From contig JADJRF010000008.1 of assembly GCA_016712355.1 (NCBI GenBank), forward strand, positions 1 through 47,326: a stretch of DNA of 47,326 nt. The letters are read 5' to 3'. Origin of the DNA: Vampirovibrionales bacterium (lineage in GTDB: Bacteria; Cyanobacteriota; Vampirovibrionia; Vampirovibrionales; Vampirovibrionaceae). This document shows positions 7,336-15,816 of the stretch, piece after piece. The first letter of the stretch is position 1; each line of letters opens with the position of its first letter. The notes under the pieces were generated by a model. The model was given only the letters and a program-made list of their open reading frames with translations, was not told the origin of the DNA and ran no database searches. A program made the position numbers and the translations under genes.

Positions 7336-7713
7336 TCAAGCCGCGCTCCAATCCACAGATGCAACGTGTTCCCCATCATCCTTTGCGTTGAAATGCTTGG
7401 ATGGATGATCGCCATGAACGAATTCCAGTAAGCAAAGATTGGCTACATCAACCAGTAATTCAAGGTTGCCAATATCTTGATATTCGCGCAATCGCTTGCT
7501 TGCTGATTCAATGCGATTGTATTGCGGCCTATTCGGATCGGCCATGCTGGCATACCTGAATCGCCCAACCAGCAGCCGATTACGCATGAGTCGCTCAAAT
7601 TCTATCGACCATTCCGAACAACGCAAGGATTCTAGCGATTCCCGCTTGGTTCCATGATGATCAGCGTGAATTCCAGCCGTCAAACGTGCCCGCATGTATT
7701 CAGTATTCGTCAT
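7336..7713 (-). CDS. Conserved phage protein of unknown function
   Basis: A 125-residue protein with the block RLREYQDIGNLELLVDVANL followed by LLEFVHGDHPSKHF. I recognise this as a frequent unnamed phage family, usually near replication or nuclease genes, but know no function for it. The start MTNTEYMRARLTAG at 7713 overlaps the preceding gene by 14 bases. The protein is mainly helical and soluble. Confidence 0.65.
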   Translation of the reverse strand: MTNTEYMRARLTAGIHADHHGTKRESLESLRCSEWSIEFERLMRNRLLVGRFRYASMADPNRPQYNRIESASKRLREYQDIGNLELLVDVANLCLLEFVHGDHPSKHFNAKDDGEHVASVDWSAA

Positions 7714-8458
7714 CGATCCATCCACCATCCCGCGCCAGCCGGATCAATTCTTTCCCAAGCCTTGCGGCTTCATCGGGCGTGATTTCCATATCTCGGCTCC
7801 CCTCGATCTTGATGAGATCGCCTTTGGTACTTAGCACGCCCTCCGCGAATACATCCGCGCCGCGCGCTCCGTAGATGCGGGTGACTTGGATTTTGTGGTC
7901 ATGGCCAGCAACACACCATTCAGCCAGTCGCTTAACGGTATCGGCCGCCGTATGTCCGTCCCACTTTGGACCTTTGTTGACTGTGGCAATGCCTTTTCCA
8001 TCTAGCAGAGTCCACATGCTTACCGGTAGGTGATATGAAATATCTCCGTTAGGAAGGTGCATTCCCGCGACAAACCAGCCGTCAAACATTGTTCCGTCTT
8101 CGTGATTGTTCGCTCTCCATGAGATATCTGGGTTGCTACGCATCAGCGCCGCGAAGAGGTGGCAACGATGATCATACAGTTCATCAAAGGTATGATAGCC
8201 GTCAGATACCTTTCCGGCGTCGCATTCAATCGTTATTTTGCCCATTTCATTCTCATGAGTAGCTGCTTGGATTTTGTGGTCATGGCTTGTGGTCGATCCG
8301 TCCCGCCACCCTGAAAAAAAGGCATCGATAACTAGGTGCGGGATAATCCCCTTTGGATCGACGATACCTGAATCAACCATCGGGCCTCGGAGAGATTCCC
8401 AGCAGTTGATGGCTTTCTTTAACAATTCGGGGATGTTTTCTTTAGTCATCGGTTTCAA
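7700..8458 (-). CDS. Phage WDGH-domain protein
   Basis: A 252-residue protein containing the block GYHTFDELYDHRC, FDGWFVAGM, ISYHLPVSMW and KWDGHTAADTVKRL, which is the phage 'WDGH' domain. Flanking segments differ: an N-terminal helical part and a C-terminal part (PDEAARLGKELIRLARDG). The motif HDHKIQ occurs twice (about residues 59 and 186), each time at a domain boundary, suggesting modules were shuffled around a short repeat. Role unknown; the domain is common in accessory parts of siphophage early regions. Confidence 0.75.
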   Translation of the reverse strand: MKPMTKENIPELLKKAINCWESLRGPMVDSGIVDPKGIIPHLVIDAFFSGWRDGSTTSHDHKIQAATHENEMGKITIECDAGKVSDGYHTFDELYDHRCHLFAALMRSNPDISWRANNHEDGTMFDGWFVAGMHLPNGDISYHLPVSMWTLLDGKGIATVNKGPKWDGHTAADTVKRLAEWCVAGHDHKIQVTRIYGARGADVFAEGVLSTKGDLIKIEGSRDMEITPDEAARLGKELIRLARDGGWIDDEY

Positions 8459-8459
8459 C

Positions 8460-8708
8460 CTATTTTCCTAATAGCTTGCGCAATTCATCCCGCGCTTTTT
8501 TCATGATTTCGCTTTGTGACTCATTATTGAGCGGCTCTAATTGCTCATGATTGAAGATATGCAGCAATCCAGCGGGCGTATCGAAATCGAATACATACCG
8601 CTGTTGACCGTTGCGCGTCTGGAAAGCGGCTCGGATCGTGCCGTTGGCTTGATAGCTCCCGCCCACCTTACGGACCCGATCGCCGAACTTGAACACGTCT
8701 GGTTTCAT
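8460..8708 (-). CDS. SH3/KOW-like small protein, paralogue of 20000-20209
   Basis: An 82-residue protein with FGDRVRKVGGSYQANGTI, then RYVFDFDTPAGLLHIFNHEQ and a helical C-terminus. GDRVRK...G...YVF is the layout of a small SH3-like barrel. The rightward operon carries a clear paralogue at 20000-20209. The start at 8708 overlaps the stop of the upstream nuclease gene (ATGA). Function unknown. Confidence 0.65.
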   Translation of the reverse strand: MKPDVFKFGDRVRKVGGSYQANGTIRAAFQTRNGQQRYVFDFDTPAGLLHIFNHEQLEPLNNESQSEIMKKARDELRKLLGK

Positions 8709-9154
8709 GACTTCCCCTCGATAGTCTCCCGATAAACCATGGCCCATGCTTCAATACCAGATTCGACCTGGAAGAAATGTGGCCTAGGTTCTAGCAAACT
8801 GCATATATCGGCTATTTCTGGAAATAGAGCCGCCTGCAAAGGCCATATAGCCCGCCACTCTCTTCGGTCAACCCGATAAAACAATACCGGACGCAATTTC
8901 GAGGTGGATGCTTGCTCGACTGTCTGTCTCCACCATGCCGGAATAGCTGGTGTTTTCGCGCGCTTCACTTCGACAGACCAACCGTCCAACCCTTCCAGGT
9001 CCGAATCACCATCATGCTGTCGCACACGACGCTTTGCGTTGACGCCAAGTAGGTCTCGAAGAATCCCGGCAATTTCGCACTCGCCAGCCCGGCCTTTGCG
9101 TCGGCTTTTGCGCCCGATCTGAACCGGGCTAACGGTTGTCGCGCCCGACTTCAT
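8705..9154 (-). CDS. PD-(D/E)XK endonuclease, Holliday-junction-resolvase-like
   Basis: A 149-residue protein with the endonuclease pattern RKGRAGECEIAGILRD (acidic Glu in helix 1), RQHDGDSDLEGL and WSVEVKRAK, that is D...E-x-K, then WWRQTVEQA. This matches phage Holliday-junction resolvase-like PDDEXK enzymes, which would cut branched DNA during recombination or before packaging. Start and stop overlap neighbours by 4 bases. It is the second such nuclease in this operon; the first (6902-7299) belongs to another subfamily. Confidence 0.75.
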   Translation of the reverse strand: MKSGATTVSPVQIGRKSRRKGRAGECEIAGILRDLLGVNAKRRVRQHDGDSDLEGLDGWSVEVKRAKTPAIPAWWRQTVEQASTSKLRPVLFYRVDRREWRAIWPLQAALFPEIADICSLLEPRPHFFQVESGIEAWAMVYRETIEGKS

Positions 9155-9384
9155 GGTTTCCCCTCGAACGGTAAATTATGCGATTCTAGGCGTTTTACTG
9201 ACGTACCCTTGGTACCCCTAGCGCCTACTTCCGTAGCGTTGCTTCCTGAGCCGATTTGGCGGCTTAAATCGCCAACCGTGGCCCGTAGGCTAGACAGGTC
9301 TCCGCCCAGGACCGCGTAGAGGTTCTTTGGGAGCCGGTTGGAGGGGCGCGGCGGGCGCTTTCGGTGGCTGGGCTTAGTAGGCAT
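9151..9384 (-). CDS. Small basic protein of unknown function
   Basis: A 77-residue protein, strongly basic at the N-terminus (KPSHRKRPPRPSNRLPKN) with a short helix (SSLRATVGDLSRQIGSG). No family recognised. It overlaps the nuclease gene at one end and the zinc-ribbon gene at the other, which supports expression. A nucleic-acid contact is plausible from charge only. Confidence 0.5.
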   Translation of the reverse strand: MPTKPSHRKRPPRPSNRLPKNLYAVLGGDLSSLRATVGDLSRQIGSGSNATEVGARGTKGTSVKRLESHNLPFEGKP

Positions 9385-9556
9385 TCACCACCTCGCTCCA
9401 AATCGCCACCACATCCCCATGCTCTTTGCATCGATACGCATTTTTGGCTGATGCAGAGTCAATGACAGCCCGCTTGCAGCGCGGACAGACCAAGATTGGA
9501 TCGCGGCGAACTGAATAAACTGGCGGATAGCTATGTGCGAATTGAGTTTCCATCAT
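9374..9556 (-). CDS. Small zinc-ribbon protein
   Basis: A 60-residue protein with CPRCKRAV and a second pair CKEH about 20 residues later, a possible Cys3-His zinc ribbon. The ATG at 9556 overlaps the preceding stop (ATGA). No family recognised; possible roles are DNA or RNA binding. Confidence 0.55.
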   Translation of the reverse strand: MMETQFAHSYPPVYSVRRDPILVCPRCKRAVIDSASAKNAYRCKEHGDVVAIWSEVVNAY

Positions 9557-9783
9557 TGCTTCTCGCAGTATCTCAGGTTTAAAAGACACGGGCCATCCTG
9601 GAAAACCACTAATCCGTATTCTTCAGATTGCATTCTCGCAACAAAGCCTTTCTTTCCGACGCAACGTGCTTGCTTGCATTGTTTCGAGTAAGCGGCAGGC
9701 GGCGGCATGAAAAGTACCTGGTCGCCATACTTGAATCGCTTGTCAGGTTGTAGGGGTTGGTAGTTATGGAATGCGTGGTTCAT
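9553..9783 (-). CDS. Small SH3-like phage protein
   Basis: A 76-residue protein with FKYGDQVLFMPPP near the start and beta-rich remainder (KKGFVARMQ, YGLVVFQDG), consistent with a small SH3-like barrel. It begins 2 bases after the DnaB stop, so it is in the replication operon. Four cysteines (KQCKQARC, PCLL, YCEK) are present without a clear finger spacing. Function unknown. Confidence 0.55.
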   Translation of the reverse strand: MNHAFHNYQPLQPDKRFKYGDQVLFMPPPAAYSKQCKQARCVGKKGFVARMQSEEYGLVVFQDGPCLLNLRYCEKQ

Positions 9784-9785
9784 GG

Positions 9786-11143
9786 CTAAAGATCAATTCC
9801 TCGATTGTTTCTTTTTGTTGGTGCCGGCATATCCCATGACGGCAATCCTCCAGCCATGGATTCAAAGCGGGCGAATTGGCCAAGGAATCGCAACGGGATA
9901 ATCCCCAAAACACCACTGCGCTGTTTACGAATCAGCAATTCAGCGCAATTCTTGTCTGGTGAATCGGGGTTGTATATCTCATCCCGGTAAAGCATGGCGA
10001 CCACATCAGCGGATTGTTCCCACTCTCCAGAGTCCCGCAAATCGGAAAGCATCGGGCGCTTGTCTGTTCGTTCTTCGAGTTTCCGAGAGAGTTGCACAAG
10101 CGCAATAACTGGGCAAGCTAGTTCTTTCGCTAATCCCTTGAGCGCTCTTGCCACCGCCGATTGCGCGTTCTGGCGATTCTCTCCGCCGGCTTCCACCAGT
10201 CCAGCATGATCGACGACCACCAGATCGATATTCCCCTCGCGCCGTTTCAGTCGACGTGCTTTCGAGAGAATATCGGAAAGCAGCGGGGAGCCGGTTTCGT
10301 CGAACCAAAGTTTAGCGGATGATAATTGCGTGACGGCTGATGTCAATCTCGACCAATGATCATCGTCAAGCTTTCCGGTTTGCAATGCGCCAAGATCGAT
10401 ATTCCCGACATTCGCCACTAGCCTTTCAACCTGTTCAGCGTTCGGCATCTCGGCGGTAAAATAAGCGGCTTTCCCGCCATCGCCAACCACGCGCGCCGCA
10501 ATCTGCAATCCGAGGACGCTTTTACCCATCGCTGGCCTGCCAGCCACTAGATACAGCTTTCCCGGTTTCAATCCGCAAGTCTTTGCGTCGAGATCAGCAA
10601 GGCCGGTTGGCGCGCCTTTCGGCGCTATTCCTTCAAATCGCTGATCTATTTCATTGACAACCTCCGGGAGCAAAGTCTTAATCGGAACTAATCCCGATTC
10701 AAATCCAGCCGCGTCGGCGACAGCATCAATCGCGGCCTTGAGTTGCGCAATCGCTTTTTCCGCGTCATCACGCATCGCCCACGATTGCAAATCAGTTCCA
10801 AGCTGAATCAATTCACGACGACGCGCCCTATCTCGAACAATTCGCGCATAGGCCAGAACATTCGCGGCGCTGGGCGTATCTCTTGCGGCGGTCCCGATAT
10901 ATGCCCAATCGCCTTCCTGCAAAGTCCCTTTCGATTCCATCCACTCGGCAATCGTGAGAACGTCAATCGGCTGTCCTGCCGCATCCATCGCCGTCATTGC
11001 CGAGAAAATCCGGCGATGCGCTTCTTTAGAAAAGTCGCCAGCGGAAACGATTGCCGAGACTTCGGAGAACGCAATCGGAGAAACCAAGATTCCGCCAATA
11101 ACTGAGATTTCGGCTTCAATGCTGGCCAGAAGTTGATTTTCCA

Positions 11144-11144
<1 letters not shown>
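9786..11144 (-). CDS. dnaB: Replicative DNA helicase, DnaB family
   Basis: A 452-residue hexameric helicase that unwinds the phage replication fork. The N-terminal helical domain starts ASIEAEISVIGGIL; the RecA-like motor has Walker A GRPAMGKS, Walker B LVVVDHAGL, and the DnaB motifs LSDLRDSGEWEQSADVVAML and YNPDSPDK, with the C-terminal basic LRFLGQFARF. Full length for the family. Its ATG overlaps the stop of the O-like gene (TAATG), so loader and helicase are co-translated. Confidence 0.95.
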
Positions 11145-12051
<907 letters not shown>

Positions 12052-12055
<4 letters not shown>

Positions 12056-12405
12056 TCCATCCACCATTCGCGGTTAGCTTCTCTTTCCGAGAGTTCAAAT
12101 GCGTGTAAATACGGCGCAAGTTCAGGGACAGCATGATTAGGGACGATTCCACAATCCACGAGATAACCGCAATTGACGAGCCGCTGAATGGATTTTTCAG
12201 GCCATCTCCCCGGAAGAGAGCGGATCATGTTTGAGAATTGACGGTTGTTTAGGAGGGTTATCAAGGCGACGAGATCAATCTTTGTAAGCCGCTTATCATG
12301 CGCGGCTGATTCCATGATGAGCGCATTGAGCGCCAGCCGCTCGTTGACCTCTTTCCAGAATCGCCGATCTTCGAGTTTCACGACATTGCTAGTCTTAGCA
12401 TTCAT
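12052..12405 (-). CDS. Unknown helical phage protein upstream of the O-like gene
   Basis: A 117-residue protein (MNAKTSNVVKLEDRRFWKEV) that is largely helical, with a possible winged-helix segment (SIQRLVNCGYLVDCG). No family recognised. The ATG overlaps the stop of the 38-codon upstream gene and its stop overlaps the O-like start. Position suggests a replication accessory or regulator. Confidence 0.6.
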
Positions 12406-12518
12406 GACTGCCCACCAATTCGCATTGCGCGATTGAAGGCGTCTTGAAATTCTGAGAATGAGGCTTGAGGATTGTTTCTGAACCAGCACCACAACGCGAG
12501 CATTGATAGGGGATTCAT
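12402..12518 (-). CDS. Small 38-residue phage protein
   Basis: A 38-codon gene (MNPLSMLALWCWFRNNPQAS) with a strong GGGGAGG before its ATG and ATGA overlaps with both neighbours. The first 14 residues are hydrophobic and aromatic; the rest (FSEFQDAFNRAMRIGG) is an amphipathic helix. No family recognised; gene structure is the evidence. Confidence 0.6.
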   Translation of the reverse strand: MNPLSMLALWCWFRNNPQASFSEFQDAFNRAMRIGGQS

Positions 12519-13073
12519 GATTGGCCTCCCCATTGCGCCGCCATGGCATCTGCAATTCCTTTGTAAGTCCTGCTTCTATTCTTCCATCGTTCGGACGATG
12601 GCGGCATTTTCCATATTTTATTTTCTCGCCCATCTACAACATTCGAGGGGTGCAGCTTCGGCAATCCTTTCAGCCACAGGCAGGTTGCCTTTGTTTCTCC
12701 GTGGCCATGTTGCCAAGGCTGAATCACCTGATCCGGCTTTCTGATTCGGCTGGATATGATACTGACCGGGTTTTCAAGAGCGATGCGCGGGATGGGCGCG
12801 GAAAGCAGCAGGCGCACGAAGTCCAGCGCCTCGGCCTGTTCCTTCAGCTTGTCCTTGAACCATCGGGCGCCGCTGACGGCAAGATGAGTGCATGGCGGAT
12901 GGGCAATCATCATGTCCCATCCGCCATGGAGGATAGCTAGAACGTCGCCATGAATATGCCCTTTGGGTTCCCCTCGCTATCGAGAATAGGTCACATGACC
13001 AAGGCATCATGCCCAACGCAAGAAAGGCATCACGCACGGTCGCAGTGAATTCACAAGCAATCAGGATTTTCAT
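12515..13073 (-). CDS. DNA cytosine-methyltransferase-like protein (broken by several one-base indels)
   Basis: Start MKILIACEFTATVRDAFLAL has the SAM-binding FxGxG-like strand of small phage cytosine methyltransferases; further on MIAHPPCTHLAVSG gives the catalytic Pro-Pro-Cys loop and IALENP the ENV-like motif. The C-terminus (GRENKIWKMPPSSERWKNRS) is typical of this short family. Between 12915 and 13010 the frame changes several times at G, C and T runs; repairing them yields GHDAWSCDL and GHIHGDVL as expected. It is the first gene after the promoter at 13114-13142, so it is probably expressed early, perhaps to protect DNA from restriction. Confidence 0.65.
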
Positions 13074-13113
13074 TGATGGCGCTCCCACGTTAAAAAACTG
13101 GAAGCAGGAAAAT

Positions 13114-13142
13114 CAGATATGTTATAATATAACATTGGTCAA
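13114..13142 (-). promoter_or_regulatory. Leftward promoter with a palindromic operator in its spacer
   Basis: On the minus strand TTGACC (13142-13137) and TATCTG (13119-13114) are 17 bases apart. The spacer holds an inverted repeat, ATGTTAT-AAT-ATAACAT (13119-13135), placed where a bound repressor would block polymerase. The first downstream gene starts at 13073. The -35 hexamer is the same as in the promoter at 15399-15427. Confidence 0.5.
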
Positions 13143-13232
13143 ATTCCTATCTGGTTAGGATATTGGCAAGACGTGCCGGGCTGGCTGCGTCAACAGCCTC
13201 CCCGGTGCGCACATGATAGCATCATTGCCGTA

Positions 13233-13451
13233 TTAATCCCAATATTCCGCGCTAGCGGCATGATCAGCAACCAGCGCTACAAGCGCCCTTTCAGTACCAG
13301 ACAGATTTTTCCATACGTCGATAATTCCAGTTGGTACGTGATTCCTCCAGTCGTTGCACTTTGTTTTGTGCTCAAATGTATCGTCGTCTATATTGTTTAA
13401 TGCCTGAGTATTGAATTCTCTAACAATATAGAGTGCTGTCCTGGGATTCAT
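13233..13451 (-). CDS. Small unknown phage protein
   Basis: A 72-residue protein (MNPRTALYIVREFNTQALNN, ending TERALVALVADHAASAEYWD), likely helical and soluble. No family recognised. It starts at the base where the preceding gene stops and is followed by the promoter/operator gap at 13074-13232, so it closes the small regulatory operon that starts at 15392. Confidence 0.5.
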   Translation of the reverse strand: MNPRTALYIVREFNTQALNNIDDDTFEHKTKCNDWRNHVPTGIIDVWKNLSGTERALVALVADHAASAEYWD

Positions 13452-13783
13452 TATTGTGTTTCTCCTTTCTTAACCAACTTAATAGATGGAGGATTATAAA
13501 AATAGCGATAGCATCCATCATCTTCTATGATAATCCAATAATCGCTACTCTTATTTGGGACATGATCGATAATTCCATCGACGCAATAACCTCCACCCAA
13601 TTCAATTTCAACGTAATCCCCTGCCTCGATTCTCTTATCTCCAGGCGTATAGCTTTCCTGTATCTTTGCGATAGCTGCATTCAAACAGGCCGCTAATCCG
13701 CTACAATTTTCTGGCGTCTCTTGAATTCCAGTGACTTCAAGAAGTAGCGCGGCGGATGATTCATGGGTGTAATGTTCAAGCAT
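13451..13783 (-). CDS. Unknown phage protein with duplicated N-terminal domain
   Basis: A 110-residue protein. The first 45 residues (YTHESSAALLLEVTGIQETP, then NCSGLAACLNAAIAKIQ) match the start of the adjacent protein at 13789-14073, so the two arose by duplication. The C-terminal part is beta-rich (AGDYVEIELGGGYCVDGIID, YWIIIEDDGCYRYFY), perhaps SH3-like. No family recognised. Confidence 0.6.
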   Translation of the reverse strand: MLEHYTHESSAALLLEVTGIQETPENCSGLAACLNAAIAKIQESYTPGDKRIEAGDYVEIELGGGYCVDGIIDHVPNKSSDYWIIIEDDGCYRYFYNPPSIKLVKKGETQ

Positions 13784-13788
13784 TGTTT

Positions 13789-14073
13789 TCACTCATCTGG
13801 AGTTGGGCAAAATACGCTATAAAGAACGTCTTTTTTAGACAAATCTTCTTCAATTATATGTAAGCACAATTGGCTTAAATATAGAACTCTTTTTATTAGC
13901 TTTGATTGGTATCTTTTCAGCTTCTCAATTTCTTTGTCTCTTTCTAGCGCCACATTTTCAACCGCTTTATTCAAACATTTCCGCAATCCTTCACAGTCTT
14001 CCGGCTTCTCGACAATCCTTGTCATGGAGAGAAGGAGGTGAGCGGCGCTTTCATTCGTGTAATACTCAGCCAT
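13789..14073 (-). CDS. Unknown phage protein, paralogue of its neighbour
   Basis: A 94-residue protein with YYTNESAAHLLLSMTRIVEK and CEGLRKCLNKAVENVALERD, the same N-terminal module as 13451-13783, followed by a basic coiled-coil segment (KEIEKLKRYQSKLIKRVLYL). The base composition here is more AT-rich than in the late genes. Function unknown. Confidence 0.6.
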   Translation of the reverse strand: MAEYYTNESAAHLLLSMTRIVEKPEDCEGLRKCLNKAVENVALERDKEIEKLKRYQSKLIKRVLYLSQLCLHIIEEDLSKKDVLYSVFCPTPDE

Positions 14074-14074
14074 T

Positions 14075-14770
14075 TTATTTCCTACCTTCTTGTCGTTTAA
14101 AGAATTCCGCGTAAGACGGAATGGGCATTGGACGATTCTCGGATTGCAATCTTTCCATTAGTTTTTTCTCTCTTAATGAGAGAATCTCTCGTATAAATTG
14201 CTCGTTTTTTTGTACTTTTCTATATAGAGTTTTAGTACATTTTTCTACTTTAATATTCCTAAGAGGTTCTCCACTAACATCAATGTTATCAAGGTCTGTA
14301 GGCTCTTGGCCTTTTATCCACCATAAAGTCGCTTTATTACTGATTGGTGCTGGTCTCCATCTCGTATCTGAAAATAACATATCCTTGTTTTTCATGCATC
14401 TTAGCCGCCTAACCGTGGATTGCAAATTCTTTCCAAGAGCTTCCGCATAAAATAGCGACGATTTACCAGGATTATTAGAAATAATTGGAGTCACTTCATG
14501 AATAAATTGATCAAATTTTTCAGCAGAAAGAATCGCTATTTGTTCATTAACAGTAATTGGATTTTTCTTTTTATACAGCGATTCATCTATAATAAAATAA
14601 CGCCAATCGTTATTAGCGTATTGATATTTTCCTATAACTCCAATCTTTATTAACTCATAAAGCGCATATCTAACTGGATATGTGCTTATCCCGCATGATT
14701 TCTCTATATTTCCTCTGTTGCAATTAGGATTGTCGCGTAGATAGTCTATGATGATTTCAGAAGTAGTCAT
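14075..14770 (-). CDS. Winged-helix regulator-like protein
   Basis: A 231-residue Lys-rich protein. The N-terminal 60 residues (IIIDYLRDNPNCNRGNIEKS, CGISTYPVRYALYELIKIGV) have the spacing of a winged helix-turn-helix; a second possible HTH follows at about residues 105-130 (SSLFYAEALGKNLQSTVRRL). The C-terminus is a charged helix. AT-rich sequence sets it apart from the GC-richer neighbours and suggests recent acquisition. Probably a DNA-binding regulator; target unknown. Confidence 0.6.
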   Translation of the reverse strand: MTTSEIIIDYLRDNPNCNRGNIEKSCGISTYPVRYALYELIKIGVIGKYQYANNDWRYFIIDESLYKKKNPITVNEQIAILSAEKFDQFIHEVTPIISNNPGKSSLFYAEALGKNLQSTVRRLRCMKNKDMLFSDTRWRPAPISNKATLWWIKGQEPTDLDNIDVSGEPLRNIKVEKCTKTLYRKVQKNEQFIREILSLREKKLMERLQSENRPMPIPSYAEFFKRQEGRK

Positions 14771-14909
14771 AACGGCGCGTCCAAGTTTCCGGTTAAATCA
14801 AGCATCAACTGGTAATCACGATCATGCACTGAATGCCAGTAGCCGCTGCTGTAATAAGGCTGTTGTTTGTAATTCCGCAGCAAGCCATCTTTATACTTTC
14901 GTCGGTCAT
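14767..14909 (-). CDS. Small 47-residue phage protein (one-base break)
   Basis: Starting at an ATG preceded by AGGAAG (6 bases), the frame MTDESIK breaks in an A3 run (plus 14890-14892). One added A continues it as DGLLRNYKQQPYYSSGYWHS and on to LDLTGNLDAPL, whose TGA overlaps the next ATG (ATGA). That exact junction argues the repaired frame is the real one. The protein is Tyr-rich and not recognised. Confidence 0.5.
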
Positions 14910-15158
14910 TCGATTCTTCCTCATCATGCAGTCGGATGGTTCAGCCCGCCCGGTCTTGAACACCGGCGCGGGCTTTTTTGGTGTATGGGATTGCCCGGAT
15001 TCCCCGCCGGGCACGGGAGGGCCAATGAAACCCCCTGTCCGATTATTCGCCGTCTATGCTCGACATGGACATCGGCATCAGTCCATCGGCCCCAGCCGGT
15101 GAGCGTGGGCATCCGGGAAAAGGGACCCGGTGCTTGGACGCGGCTGTTTGGGGTGGGC
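14910..15158. other. GC-rich stretch without a convincing gene
   Basis: This gap lies between the Cro-like gene and the small regulatory operon. The minus strand has an open frame (14924-15112) whose end, NPIHQKSPRRCSRPGG, recalls the tail of phage Ash/Icd-like host-inhibitor proteins, but it lacks a ribosome binding site and I cannot confirm it. A plus-strand terminator-like hairpin lies at 14944-14979. Confidence 0.4.
14944..14979 (+). terminator. Rho-independent terminator-like hairpin
   Basis: Stem GCCCGC(C)CGGT / ACCGG(C)GCGGGC around a short loop, followed by six T residues on the plus strand. No plus-strand gene lies upstream, so it may stop antisense transcription or lie within a coding leader. 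Confidence 0.6.
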
Positions 15159-15392
15159 CTACCGGGATTGCTCCCCGTGATGCAGTATGGCTGCCCATGG
15201 CAAATCTGGGCGAAGTTCAGGCGCGGTCATTTCCCGCCCGCTAGCGGCCTCCATCTTGACCGCCAGATCGGCGCTCATGCGACGAGTGCCGTACTTGCAT
15301 TGACGCAAGTAGGCGAGGTTCGTGCCAGCCGCGCGAGCGACATCCTCAACTCGTGCGGTCCCGTGCTTATCGAAAAATTGTTCTAGGTTCAT
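15159..15392 (-). CDS. Cro/YdaS-like transcriptional regulator
   Basis: A 77-residue HTH protein: FFDKHGTARVEDVARAAGTN, LAYLRQCKYGTRRMSADLAVKMEAAS, then TAPELRPDLPW. The helix order and the C-terminal RPDL-W motif match YdaS/Cro-type repressors of Gram-negative prophages. It is divergent from the rightward operon, and three operator-like palindromes lie in the gap. Its likely promoter (TTGACC, 17 bases, TAGCAT) puts the start of transcription at or next to the ATG, so the mRNA may be leaderless. Confidence 0.8.
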   Translation of the reverse strand: MNLEQFFDKHGTARVEDVARAAGTNLAYLRQCKYGTRRMSADLAVKMEAASGREMTAPELRPDLPWAAILHHGEQSR

Positions 15393-15398
15393 TTGGCT

Positions 15399-15427
15399 AT
15401 GCTAGCAATAGCTGCAAAAACGGTCAA
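15399..15427 (-). promoter_or_regulatory. Promoter of the Cro-like gene
   Basis: Minus-strand TTGACC (15427-15422), 17-base spacer, TAGCAT (15404-15399). The ATG at 15392 begins 7 bases after the -10 box, where transcription would start. Operator-like site 1 lies in the spacer next to the -10 box. Confidence 0.55.
15404..15413. promoter_or_regulatory. Operator-like site 1 (AGCAATAGCT)
   Basis: Near-palindromic 10-mer, identical to site 3, at the -10 end of the Cro-like gene's promoter. Binding here would give autorepression. Confidence 0.55.
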
Positions 15428-15439
15428 CCGAAAAATTAC

Positions 15440-15449
15440 AGCAATTGCT
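15440..15449. promoter_or_regulatory. Operator-like site 2 (AGCAATTGCT)
   Basis: Perfect 10-base palindrome in the middle of the divergent gap, 36 bases from site 1 and 23 from site 3. Confidence 0.55.
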
Positions 15450-15462
15450 CTTGCATGTGTGC

Positions 15463-15472
15463 AGCAATAGCT
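15463..15472. promoter_or_regulatory. Operator-like site 3 (AGCAATAGCT) at the rightward promoter
   Basis: Identical to site 1 and touching TATATG (15472-15477), a candidate -10 box for the rightward operon. A good -35 is not obvious: TTGCAT at 15451 leaves only 15 bases. Confidence 0.5.
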
Positions 15473-15544
15473 ATATGATTCATCCAACCCGCCGCCCTGG
15501 ACATCAGCAACGACAGGTCGTCTGGCCATTCTTCCTTTGGTGGT

Positions 15545-15585
15545 TCCCGCCGGTGATGGATTCGACTCCCGCCGGCGGGATTTTT
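15545..15585 (+). terminator. Leader hairpin with T-run before the first rightward gene (possible attenuator)
   Basis: CCCGCCGG (15546-15553) pairs with CCGGCGGG (15572-15579), followed by T5. The 3' arm is also part of a self-complementary 12-mer CCCGCCGGCGGG (15568-15579), so two alternative folds compete. It lies between the rightward promoter region and the first start codon (15598). Confidence 0.55.
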
Positions 15586-15597
15586 AAGGAGAACGAC

Positions 15598-15816
15598 ATG
15601 AACACAATTTTTGAGGATCGCACGGCACGCCAGCGGATCGCGGCGGAAATGATTGTCGCCAAGATAGAGAGAAATCTCGCATTGCGCCGTTTGCAGGATC
15701 AAGCCATTCAACTCGCGGATCGTCGCCGATTTGCCCGAGCCATGATCAGAAACGGCGTTATATTCATCGCCGCCGCCGTATCGATCTTCGCCCTGATTTG
15801 GTGGTTCGGACTATGA
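15598..15816 (+). CDS. Small membrane-anchored early protein
   Basis: A 72-residue protein starting MNTIFEDRTARQRIAAEM after AAGGAG. A basic helical domain is followed by one C-terminal transmembrane helix (NGVIFIAAAVSIFALIWWF). First gene of the rightward operon. No family recognised; a tail-anchored early protein could act on host membrane processes or superinfection. Its TGA overlaps the next ATG. Confidence 0.6.
   Translation: MNTIFEDRTARQRIAAEMIVAKIERNLALRRLQDQAIQLADRRRFARAMIRNGVIFIAAAVSIFALIWWFGL

Noticed and set aside
14748..15386. Long plus-strand open frame of 212 codons
   Set aside because: It has no ribosome binding site, runs antisense to the Cro-like gene and the repaired small gene, and has a codon pattern unlike the neighbours.
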